From: DATILI01 sp035476635
GTDB lineage: Bacteria > Pseudomonadota > Gammaproteobacteria > Burkholderiales > Burkholderiaceae_C
Direction of reading: 5' to 3'
NCBI GenBank assembly: GCA_035476635.1
Contig: DATILI010000301.1
Coordinates: 1-21,339 of the forward strand
Length of the DNA stretch: 21,339 bases
The translations under genes and the position numbers were made by a program. The notes under the pieces were generated by a model. The model ran no database searches and was not told the origin of the DNA. It worked only from the letters and a program-made list of their open reading frames with translations. Below are positions 15,321 to 21,339 of the stretch, piece after piece. The stretch's first letter is position 1; each line of letters starts with the position of its first letter.

Positions 15321-15950
15321 ATGGCCGAGCCCCTGACGCGAAGCGGCAAGCCCGCGCGCACCCGCACCAACGACCCCGAGGGCATGCGCCGCCGCGTGAT
15401 CGATGTGGCGGCGCAGGCCTTCCAGTCGCGCGGCTACCGCAGTGCGACCATGCAGGAAATCACCAGCGAAGTCGGCACGACCGGCGGCGCGGTCTACCAC
15501 CACTTTCCCACCAAGAAGTCGCTGGGCCTGGCCGTGATCCGCGAGCGGGTTGCCACGCAAGTCGAAGAGACCTGGATCAAGCCGCTCGCGGCTTCGTCTT
15601 CCGCAGCGCAGGGCATTTCGGCGGTGCTGAAAGCCGTGGTGGCGGAGCTGGACCAGCGCGGCGCGGTCACGGGATGCCCCGTCAACAACCTGGCCATGGA
15701 GCTGGCGCTGGTCGACGACGATTTCCGTGCGGCATTGCAGGCGCTGTTTGAGGCCTGGCGCTCGGCGATCGCGGAGAAGCTGCGCGCCGACAAAGCCCGA
15801 GGCCTCTTGCCGGAGCTCGATCCGGACGCCTTCGCGACGATGGTGGTGGCTGCCTATTCGGGCGCCATGGCCATGGCCAAGGCCAACCAGAATTCCGAGC
15901 CGCTCAAGGTCTGCGCCAGGCAACTGCGGCAGTGGATGCGCAAGCCCTGA
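15321..15950 (+). CDS. TetR/AcrR-family transcriptional regulator
   Basis: This 209-aa regulator has an N-terminal TetR helix-turn-helix at about residues 22-70 (VIDVAAQAFQSRGYRSATM, then GTTGGAVYHHFPTKKSLG). The all-helical C-terminal domain contains GCPVNNLAMEL with Cys119, a pattern I associate with the LmrA/YxaF and NemR-like branches, some of which sense electrophiles through Cys. ATG at 15321 is chosen over an in-frame TTG at 15240, which lies upstream of the operator. It is transcribed divergently from the GST gene; the 24-bp palindrome between them is its probable target. I infer repression of the GST gene and itself, relieved by a reactive compound; this is not proven by sequence. 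Confidence 0.93.
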   Translation: MAEPLTRSGKPARTRTNDPEGMRRRVIDVAAQAFQSRGYRSATMQEITSEVGTTGGAVYHHFPTKKSLGLAVIRERVATQVEETWIKPLAASSSAAQGISAVLKAVVAELDQRGAVTGCPVNNLAMELALVDDDFRAALQALFEAWRSAIAEKLRADKARGLLPELDPDAFATMVVAAYSGAMAMAKANQNSEPLKVCARQLRQWMRKP

Positions 15951-16060
15951 GAACCAGGCGGGCTGTGCGGTCATTGGTTACACCGGCCAGGCTTGCGCAG
16001 TGCTAACCTTGTCTGCCGCAAGGGACATATAGGCGTTGCTATGGTCACAGGGGACAAGCC

Positions 16061-16300
16061 ATGACAAATTCGTCCGACGCTTCCACCAATGTGCGCCAGT
16101 TCGAGCGCGCGTGCACCTATTGCGGCGCACGTTTTTCCGTCACGGTGTTGCGCGAAGCCCCGCCAGCCGTGCTGCGCGACTACCAATGCCCCGACTGCGG
16201 CAAGTCGTCCGAAGTCCATTCGTCCCTGCCGCCCCTGGTACGCCTGGTTTCGCGGCGCACCGATGGCAAGTCGGACAACTACCAGGAAACCATCTTCTAG
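16061..16300 (+). CDS. Small zinc-ribbon protein of unknown function
   Basis: This 79-aa protein has two knuckles, CTYC (about residues 18-21) and CPDC (about 43-46), 21 residues apart, the geometry of a single structural zinc ribbon. The rest is polar, without signal peptide or membrane segment. ATG at 16061 has AGGGGA about 8 nt upstream. An extended -10-like TGCTAACCT lies at 16001-16009 but has no clear -35. It ends 67 bp before the ComFB-family gene on the same strand and may share its transcript. The coding potential is supported by the paired CxxC motifs and ribosome binding site. I do not recognise a named family. Confidence 0.75.
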   Translation: MTNSSDASTNVRQFERACTYCGARFSVTVLREAPPAVLRDYQCPDCGKSSEVHSSLPPLVRLVSRRTDGKSDNYQETIF

Positions 16301-16326
16301 TGATCTCCTCTTGCCGCGATCCTGCA

Positions 16327-16351
16327 GAGCTGTTAAGGTCATTTACAGCTC
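16327..16351. promoter_or_regulatory. Inverted repeat upstream of the ComFB-family gene
   Basis: GAGCTGT and its exact reverse complement ACAGCTC flank 11 nt (TTAAGGTCATT region), ending 7 bp before the GGAGG ribosome binding site. It could be a regulator site or an mRNA hairpin near the start. No T-run follows, so it is not an obvious terminator. Confidence 0.35.
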
Positions 16352-16367
16352 GTTCGCTGGAGGCAGT

Positions 16368-16670
16368 ATGGACAACGACTTCGAACAAATTCACAACTAC
16401 TACGAACGCCTGGTTTTCGAAGAGGTGATGCGCCGCGCGACGCGCATGGAGGACTTCACGACCGACATGCTGGCCGATGTGGCCTGCGTTGCGCTGAATC
16501 GCCTGCCGGCGCGCTATGTGCGGCACGACGTGGACCTGATGTTCTACCTGACCGAGCACGAGCGCCACGCCATCGAGCTGTCCATGGAAGAAGCCTTGAG
16601 CTTTGCCTTCGACTTCGTGCGCGAGCGCGCCGTCAAGCGCAGTGCACAGAAGGAATCCGTTCTTTCGTAG
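16368..16670 (+). CDS. Late competence development ComFB-family protein
   Basis: This 100-aa protein matches the ComFB family: an N-terminal helix with NYYERLVFEEVMRR, then DMLADVACVALNRLPARYVRHDVD (about residues 33-56), whose ALNxLPxRYVR core is the family signature, and a C-terminal helix. ATG at 16368 is chosen because TGGAGG lies 4 nt upstream; the frame is open farther back only through the zinc-ribbon gene in another frame. ComFB was named from a Bacillus competence operon, and cyanobacterial members have been reported to bind cyclic di-GMP. No other competence gene is present here. Its partner is likely the preceding zinc-ribbon gene. Its role in this organism is open. Confidence 0.82.
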   Translation: MDNDFEQIHNYYERLVFEEVMRRATRMEDFTTDMLADVACVALNRLPARYVRHDVDLMFYLTEHERHAIELSMEEALSFAFDFVRERAVKRSAQKESVLS

Positions 16671-16752
16671 GCGCTTCGTTCGCCGCAAAAAAATCGCCTG
16701 AATTGCGCCGCCGTGGGCTTGCGGCGTGCGCAGCCGGCCCCATTTGCCCCGG

Positions 16753-17739
16753 ATGACTCCACTTTCCGTCCTCGATCTGTCGCCCATTGCCGAAGGCAGC
16801 GACGCGGCCCAGTCTTTTCGCAACACCCTGGATCTTGCGCAGCACGCCGAACGCCTGGGCTTTAGGCGCTACTGGCTGGCCGAGCACCACGGCATGCCGG
16901 GCATTGCCAGCGCGGCGACATCCATCCTGATCAGCCATGTGGCGGCCGGCACGTCCAGCATTCGCGTTGGGGCGGGCGGCATCATGTTGCCCAACCATTC
17001 GCCGCTGGTGATTGCCGAGCAGTTCGGCACCCTGGAGTCGCTCTACCCGGGCCGCATCGACCTCGGGCTGGGCCGCGCGCCGGGCTCCGACCAGGCCACT
17101 GCGCGTGCACTGCGGCGCAATCTCGAATCGGATGCGGATGCGTTCCCGCAGGATGTGGTCGAGTTGATGGACTATTTGTCTCCGGCACCCACGCAGCGGG
17201 TGCGCGCGGTGCCCGGCACCGGGCTGCAGGTGCCGATCTGGATTCTGGGCTCCAGCCTGTTCGGTGCGCAGCTTGCCGCGGCTTTGGGCTTGCCCTTTGC
17301 GTTTGCGTCCCACTTTGCGCCGGCGCAGATGATGCAGGCCATCGCCATCTACCGCGCGGGCTTTCGGCCCTCGGCGCAACTGGCGAAGCCCCATGTGATG
17401 CTGGGGTTCAACATTTTCGCCGCCGATACGGATGAGGAGGCGGTCTTTCGTGCCAGCTCGATGCAGCAGGCGTTCGTGAATTTGCGCAGCGGCCGCCCTG
17501 CCAAGCTGCCGCCACCGGTCGAGGGCTACTTTGCCAATGTCGGCCCGGCCGAGCGCGCCTTGCTCGAGCAGGTGCTGTCGTGTTCGGCGATCGGTGCACC
17601 TGCCACGGTGCGTGCAGCGATGCAGGCCTTCATCGCCCGCACGGGAGCGGACGAATTGATGGTCACGTCGCAGATCTTCGACCACGCGGCGCGCAAGCGC
17701 TCCTATGAAATCGCAGCGCAGGTGCGCGACATGGATTGA
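16753..17739 (+). CDS. LLM-class flavin-dependent oxidoreductase (MsnO8/YhbW-like)
   Basis: This 328-aa protein has the bacterial luciferase fold, a TIM barrel using reduced FMN. The start LSVLDLSPI, RYWLAEHHGMPG (about residues 40-51), IRVGAGGIMLPNHSPLVIAEQF and YPGRIDLGLGRAPG are hallmarks of the MsnO8/YhbW subgroup. Length is usual. ATG at 16753 gives the conserved N-terminus; an in-frame GTG at 16726 adds nine residues without family support and overlaps a GC-rich hairpin (16706-16726). No strong ribosome binding site is visible. It stands 82 bp after the ComFB gene and 46 bp before the DUF3299 gene; it need not share function with either. Physiological substrate is unknown for this subgroup. 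Confidence 0.93.
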   Translation: MTPLSVLDLSPIAEGSDAAQSFRNTLDLAQHAERLGFRRYWLAEHHGMPGIASAATSILISHVAAGTSSIRVGAGGIMLPNHSPLVIAEQFGTLESLYPGRIDLGLGRAPGSDQATARALRRNLESDADAFPQDVVELMDYLSPAPTQRVRAVPGTGLQVPIWILGSSLFGAQLAAALGLPFAFASHFAPAQMMQAIAIYRAGFRPSAQLAKPHVMLGFNIFAADTDEEAVFRASSMQQAFVNLRSGRPAKLPPPVEGYFANVGPAERALLEQVLSCSAIGAPATVRAAMQAFIARTGADELMVTSQIFDHAARKRSYEIAAQVRDMD

Positions 17740-17770
17740 CGACGCATCGAGCCGCGCCACCCCTGTGGTT

Positions 17771-17779
17771 TGCTAGACT
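17771..17779 (+). promoter_or_regulatory. Extended -10 promoter of the DUF3299 gene
   Basis: TGC-TAGACT is an extended -10 element ending 6 nt before the ATG at 17786. No -35 box is at the right distance. If used, transcription would begin at or next to the start codon. TAGACT is also the -10 box assigned to the dauA operon. Confidence 0.4.
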
Positions 17780-17785
17780 CGATTC

Positions 17786-18268
17786 ATGCTGCGCATCGCC
17801 TTTGCTCCGGTCAGATCCTGCCTTGTCTTGGCAGCGATGCTGCTGGTGACTTTGGCTGGTGCGCAGGCACCGCATGATCCACTCACGTCCATGTTGCCGG
17901 ACGCCAAGGGCGCGGTGCCCTGGTCCTTGCTGAGCAGCACCGGCATCAGGAAGATCAATGGCAAGCTCGGCCCCGATTTCTCTGAAGGCCTGCGCGCGCT
18001 GAACGGCAAGACCGTCAAGATCCAGGGCTACGTCATGCCGCTGGAAGCCGGGCAGATGCACCGCTACTTCCTGCTCTCGGCCTGGTCGCCCAGCTGCCCG
18101 TTTTGCCAGACGGCAGGGCCCGAAGCCATGGTCGAAGTCAAGGCGCGCACGCCCGTCAAATATTCCACCGAACCGGTCGTGGTCGAAGGCCGTCTCATGC
18201 TGCTGGACAACGATGCCAGCGGCGTTTTTTATCGGCTGACCGAGGCCGCGCCTTCCACGCTCAAGTAA
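17786..18268 (+). CDS. Exported DUF3299-domain protein
   Basis: This 160-aa protein begins with a signal peptide (hydrophobic core LVLAAMLLVTLAG, likely cut after AGAQA, about residue 28), so it should be periplasmic. The mature part follows the DUF3299 pattern: VPWSLLSS, LNGKTVKIQGYVMPLEAG (about 72-89), FLLSAWSPSCPFCQTAGPEAMVEV with a CPFC pair (about 109-112), and VVVEGRLML. Function of the domain is not known to me; the OB-like order and the Cys pair could suggest a metal or redox role, which is speculation. The gene has no ribosome binding site but an extended -10 just ahead. It ends 39 bp before the exported M20 peptidase gene and is probably co-transcribed with it. Confidence 0.85.
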   Translation: MLRIAFAPVRSCLVLAAMLLVTLAGAQAPHDPLTSMLPDAKGAVPWSLLSSTGIRKINGKLGPDFSEGLRALNGKTVKIQGYVMPLEAGQMHRYFLLSAWSPSCPFCQTAGPEAMVEVKARTPVKYSTEPVVVEGRLMLLDNDASGVFYRLTEAAPSTLK

Positions 18269-18307
18269 GCATCGAATCAGTCATCCATCCACCATCAAGG
18301 AGAGTCC

Positions 18308-19624
18308 ATGATCCGTCGCCTTTTTACCGCCGCCGCGTTGGCGCTGGCCGTTTCCGCCGCCTACGCGCAAACCGCGCTGCCGCCGGTGAATGCCGAGACC
18401 GAGGCCGCATTTGCCAAGCTCACTGCGCATGCGGCCGTCAAGCAGGCGATCGAGTTCATCAAGGCCGACGACGAGCGCACGCTGAAAGACCAGATCGAAC
18501 TGACCGAGATTCCCGCGCCGCCCTTCAAGGAGGCCGCGCGGGCCGCCGAATACCAAAAGCGCCTGAAGGCGCTGGGCCTGGCCGATGCGCGCATCGATGG
18601 CGAGGGCAATGTCATCGCGGTGCGCAAAGGCAGCGGCAACGGCCCGGTGCTGGTGGTGTCCGCGCACCTGGACACGGTGTTCCCCGAAGGCACCGACGTG
18701 AAGGTGAAGATCAAGGGCAACCGCTATGAAGCGCCGGGCATCTACGACGATGGCCGCGGCCTGGCTTCGCTTCTGAGCGTGATCCGCGCGCTGAACCAGA
18801 GCGGCCTGAAGACCGTGGGCGATGTGGTCTTCGTCGGAACGGTGGGCGAAGAAGAGCTTGGCGACCTGCGCGGCGTGAAGGCGCTGTTTCGCGACAACAA
18901 GAACGTCGACGGCTTCATCTCGCTGGACGGCCTGGGCATCGACCGCATCGTGAACCAGGCCACCGGCAGCCGGCGCTACCGCATCATCTACACCGGACCG
19001 GGCGGCCACAGCTTCGCCGCCTTCGGCTTGCCGTCGGCCACGCATGCGCTGGGCCGTGCCATCGCCAAGATCAGTGAAGTGCGCACGCCTGACGAGCCCA
19101 AGACCACCTTCACCGTCGGTACGCTCAAGGGCGGCACCTCGGTAAACGCGATTGCCGCCGATGCCGAACTGGGCCTGGACATGCGGTCCAACAGCACGGT
19201 CGAGCTGAAGAAGCTCGAAGACCAGATCCTGCAACTGGCCCGCCAGGCAGCCGATGAAGAGAACAAGCGCTGGGACAAGAAAGACGTGGTCAAGGTCGAG
19301 TTCAAGTTGGTGGGGGACCGCCAGGCGGGCCTCGTGCCGCTCGATTCGCCGATCGTGCACGCCGCGCGGCGCAGCGTGGCCGCTGTCGGTGGCGAGGTTC
19401 GCACCATCGCTGCTTCCAGCACCGACTCGAACACGCCCATCAGCCTGGGCATCCCGGCCGTCACGCTCGGCGGCGGCGGTGTGGGCGGTGGCTCGCACGG
19501 CCCGAGCGAATGGTATTCGCCGGTGAACAGCTGGCTCGGGCCGCAGAACACGCTGCTGACCGTGCTCTCGCTCGTGGGGGTTGAGGGCGCGACGGCGCCG
19601 TTGCTGGCCAAGCGCCCGCGCTAA
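18308..19624 (+). CDS. Exported M20-family zinc metallopeptidase
   Basis: This 438-aa hydrolase of the M20/M25/M40 clan would cleave small peptides or acylated amino acids outside the cytoplasm. MIRRLFTAAALALAVSAAYAQ is a clear signal peptide (cut near residue 20). The di-zinc site is complete: His120 and Asp122 (AHLDTV), Asp147/148 (YDDGRG), catalytic Glu181 with Glu182 (GEEELG), Asp207 (SLDGLG) and the C-terminal His in GGSHGPSEW. The lid domain spans about residues 220-340 (TGPGGHSFAAFG). Most M20 exopeptidases are cytosolic, so export is worth noting. AAGGAG sits 8 nt before the ATG. It follows the DUF3299 gene and converges with the potassium-channel gene across a 35-bp gap holding a palindrome. 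Substrate is unknown. Confidence 0.93.
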   Translation: MIRRLFTAAALALAVSAAYAQTALPPVNAETEAAFAKLTAHAAVKQAIEFIKADDERTLKDQIELTEIPAPPFKEAARAAEYQKRLKALGLADARIDGEGNVIAVRKGSGNGPVLVVSAHLDTVFPEGTDVKVKIKGNRYEAPGIYDDGRGLASLLSVIRALNQSGLKTVGDVVFVGTVGEEELGDLRGVKALFRDNKNVDGFISLDGLGIDRIVNQATGSRRYRIIYTGPGGHSFAAFGLPSATHALGRAIAKISEVRTPDEPKTTFTVGTLKGGTSVNAIAADAELGLDMRSNSTVELKKLEDQILQLARQAADEENKRWDKKDVVKVEFKLVGDRQAGLVPLDSPIVHAARRSVAAVGGEVRTIAASSTDSNTPISLGIPAVTLGGGGVGGGSHGPSEWYSPVNSWLGPQNTLLTVLSLVGVEGATAPLLAKRPR

Positions 19625-19632
19625 GGCCATGG

Positions 19633-19653
19633 ATTGCGGGTCAAGCCCGCAAT
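19633..19653. repeat. REP-like palindrome, copy 2 (possible bidirectional terminator)
   Basis: ATTGCGGG and CCCGCAAT flank the loop TCAAG: an 8-bp perfect stem with the same loop and the same flanks (GGAT and ATGACA) as the copy at 2089-2109. It fills the 35-bp gap between the converging M20 and channel genes, where it could stop transcription from both sides. No long T-run follows on either strand, so any terminator activity would be imperfect. Confidence 0.7.
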
Positions 19654-19659
19654 GACAAA

Positions 19660-20721
19660 TTATTCGGCGCCCAGTTGAAATTGCGCCTGGCGCGTGGTGC
19701 CTATGGTCACTGCCATGTCATCCGCATGGATGACATGGTCGGGCGCCAGGTTGAGTTGCGTTACCTGCTTGCGGCGCAAGCCGATGGCCATGTGACCGCT
19801 GGCCATTGCGGCGGCGCACAGGTCCTTGAAGCAGGCGCCTGGCGCCGCGTTGAGCGGCGTGACGTAGAACTGGTTGCCACCCGAGTTGCTCAGCAGTTCA
19901 CCCAGGACATCCTGCACGCCGGGGTTGAGCAGTTCCTGGCTGACATAGAGCGCATCAAAGCGCGCGCTGCAGACGATGCGGTCACAGCCGGCTTTTTGCA
20001 GCAGTTCCTCGGTCGCCGGAGAAATGCACTCCACCACCGTGTTGACCTGGCGCGCGCGCCCCTCGATGGCCAGTGCGATGGTGACGTTGAGCGCATCCGA
20101 TAGCGGGTCGCTCGGGTTTCGGGTCAGCACGATGGCGTGCGCTGCCGTCTGGATGCCGGCGCGCTGCAAGGTTTCATCGCGCGTCGGGTCGCCGCGCACA
20201 TAGCGCAGCTTGCGTGCCACCAGCTCTGGCGGCAGCTCTTCAAGATCCTTGTCGATGAGCACCAGCTGTGCGTCACGGCCGATCGATGGATCGTTGCCCA
20301 GTTCGTCGAGCAGGCGCAGCACCTTGGCCAGGCCCGGGAAGTTGACCAGGATCAGGTGCCCTGAGTAGTAGACGGTGCTCATGCCTTTCAACTCCTTGCT
20401 TTTCGAGGTGATCAAGGCCGTGGCGACGACCGAGAGAATGAAGCCCAGCAATCCGATGCCGATCACCATCAGCGGCACGCCCACCAGGAAGCGGCCGCCC
20501 CAGGACTTGGGGAAAAAATCGCCATAGCCCACCGTGGTCAAGGTGACGATGGAATACCAAAGCGCATCGCTCCACACCAGGTCGGGATTGCCCGGCAACT
20601 CGAAGTAGAGAAAACCGCTGGTGCCATAGGCCAGCACGGCCATCAGCAGCAGCACCGCGCGCAGTGCCACGGGTGGATTGACGACCAGGTGGCGGGTAAA
20701 GAAACGCAGCAGGATTGGCAT
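19660..20721 (-). CDS. Two-TM potassium channel with RCK/TrkA-N domain
   Basis: This 353-aa membrane protein has TM1 at about residues 18-40, a pore loop with the K+ selectivity filter TVGYGD (63-68), and TM2 at about 78-105, followed by a cytoplasmic RCK/TrkA-N domain (from about 119: GHLILVNFPG, QLVLIDKDLEELP, YVRGDPTRDETLQRAG, AHAIVLTRN). This is MthK-like architecture, probably a ligand-gated K+ channel working as a tetramer. The glycine-rich nucleotide motif is degenerate (VNFPGL). The ATG at 20721 is chosen because it shares one base with the stop of the nuclease gene (TGATG); the frame is open 69 nt farther upstream but only inside that gene. Gating ligand is unknown. Confidence 0.9.
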   Translation of the reverse strand: MPILLRFFTRHLVVNPPVALRAVLLLMAVLAYGTSGFLYFELPGNPDLVWSDALWYSIVTLTTVGYGDFFPKSWGGRFLVGVPLMVIGIGLLGFILSVVATALITSKSKELKGMSTVYYSGHLILVNFPGLAKVLRLLDELGNDPSIGRDAQLVLIDKDLEELPPELVARKLRYVRGDPTRDETLQRAGIQTAAHAIVLTRNPSDPLSDALNVTIALAIEGRARQVNTVVECISPATEELLQKAGCDRIVCSARFDALYVSQELLNPGVQDVLGELLSNSGGNQFYVTPLNAAPGACFKDLCAAAMASGHMAIGLRRKQVTQLNLAPDHVIHADDMAVTIGTTRQAQFQLGAE

Positions 20722-21299
20722 CAGGAACCCCGCTTTTCCCATTCGCGAAACCAGGCCTCGGCCCTGGCGCTCACGTCCGGGTCGGCCCACAGGCCCAGGT
20801 GTTTGGCGCGTGCCTGCTTTTGCTCCTGCAAATACAGCGGCATCGATGAAAACGGGAACACGGAATAGACCAGCGCGTGGCCCTGCGCCACCAGCTCCAG
20901 CCCCACATCCAGCTCGCCGGCGTAGAGCGTGGCCAAGGCGCGGCCATGGCGGTCGCGCGGTGGATTGTTGAGCAGCACGCGCAGGGGTTTCTCGGCCACG
21001 ATGCGCTTGAGCGCCTCTTCCGCAGCCCGGCCATAGGTCGCCATCTCGTCCTTGCCATGCTTGGATTCAAGGGTCTTGATGCCCAGCAGGCGCACGGTGA
21101 CATTGCCCTGGCCCTCCTTGGCAAGCACCACGGTGTCGCCGTCGATGACTTTGGCCAGGGAAACCGTGTCGCCCGTTTCCAGCTTGGCTTCGCGCTGTTG
21201 GTTGGCGCTTTGGTACCGGTAGGCGCCGACGCTGTAGAACGCGGTCGCGCCGATCAGGCCAATGATCAGCGCCCAGAAGGAGGAAGTGATGCGGTCCAT
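20721..21299 (-). CDS. Membrane-anchored thermonuclease (SNase)-family protein
   Basis: This 192-aa protein has one N-terminal hydrophobic helix (residues 8-27, an anchor or uncleaved signal) and a staphylococcal-nuclease-like domain from about residue 42. VIDGDTVVL supplies Asp53 and Asp55; VRLLGIKTLESKH aligns with the SNase active-site segment, keeping Arg70 (SNase Arg35) and Glu78 (Glu43); DRHGRALATLYAG keeps Arg120 (Arg87). However, the position of calcium ligand Asp40 is Lys75. ATG at 21299 follows about 40 nt of non-coding sequence in which TAGAGT (21328-21323) could be a -10 box. It is coupled by TGATG to the potassium-channel gene. It may be a nuclease with altered metal use or an inactive binding domain. 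Confidence 0.9.
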   Translation of the reverse strand: MDRITSSFWALIIGLIGATAFYSVGAYRYQSANQQREAKLETGDTVSLAKVIDGDTVVLAKEGQGNVTVRLLGIKTLESKHGKDEMATYGRAAEEALKRIVAEKPLRVLLNNPPRDRHGRALATLYAGELDVGLELVAQGHALVYSVFPFSSMPLYLQEQKQARAKHLGLWADPDVSARAEAWFREWEKRGS

Positions 21300-21339
21300 G
21301 TTGGTCGGCTTGCAGCTGCGCCACTCTAGCGCAAGCCGG

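Noticed and set aside
16679..16726. Possible terminator (GC-rich hairpins and an A7 run) after the ComFB gene
   Set aside because: The 6-bp stem at 16706-16726 has no T-run after it on the plus strand, and the A-run precedes it; evidence for a terminator is too weak.
16633..17760. A 375-codon open frame on the minus strand
   Set aside because: Antisense to the LLM oxidoreductase; Arg/His/Gly-rich translation with no family pattern.
18281..19630. A 449-codon open frame on the minus strand
   Set aside because: Antisense to the M20 peptidase, whose signal peptide, ribosome binding site and complete zinc site make the plus strand the coding one.

Overview
The window looks like a piece of chromosome from a high-GC betaproteobacterium, most likely Burkholderiales and probably Comamonadaceae. 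This rests on GC-rich coding bias, the mix of gene families (FCD-type GntR, XRE-cupin, MsnO8-type LLM oxidoreductase, DUF3299) and dispersed GC-rich palindromes. No rRNA, tRNA, CRISPR, phage or IS gene is visible. I recognise 21 protein genes, which fill almost all of the sequence. No gene-free stretch exceeds 300 bases; the longest gap is the 197-bp divergent control region at 13615-13811.

Region A (about 7-3722, minus strand) is a polar amino-acid ABC operon. It is headed by its own GntR/FCD regulator (2919-3722), followed by a periplasmic binding protein, two permeases and the ATPase. A REP-like palindrome sits between the binding-protein and first permease genes, and a GTATAC-centred dyad lies upstream of the regulator.

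Region B (3851-13614, minus strand) is a compact eight-gene catabolic and transport operon: D-amino-acid dehydrogenase (DauA-like), MlrC-family M81 metallopeptidase, peptide-binding protein, DppB, DppC, DppD and DppF homologues, and a D-aminoacylase. Together they would import peptides or acylated amino acids containing D-residues, hydrolyse the peptides, deacylate N-acyl-D-amino acids and oxidise the free D-amino acids to 2-oxo acids. A promoter (TTGCAT, 17 bp, TAGACT) precedes dauA. It is overlapped by one of three related dyads that also lie in front of a divergent XRE-cupin regulator (13812-14576), the likely local controller. I infer that A and B form a D-amino acid/D-peptide scavenging locus; this is the main candidate system here.

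Region C (14483-15950) holds a glutathione S-transferase, which overlaps the end of the XRE-cupin gene tail to tail, and a divergent TetR-family regulator. Between them lie a near-consensus promoter for the GST gene (TTGACA, 17 bp, TGTAAT) and a perfect 24-bp palindrome placed at the expected transcription start.

Region D (16061-19624, plus strand) holds a small zinc-ribbon protein, a ComFB-family protein, an MsnO8/YhbW-like flavin-dependent monooxygenase, an exported DUF3299 protein and an exported M20 metallopeptidase. Region E (19660-21299, minus strand) is a membrane-anchored staphylococcal-nuclease-fold protein translationally coupled to a two-TM potassium channel with an RCK domain. D and E converge on a second copy of the dispersed palindrome.
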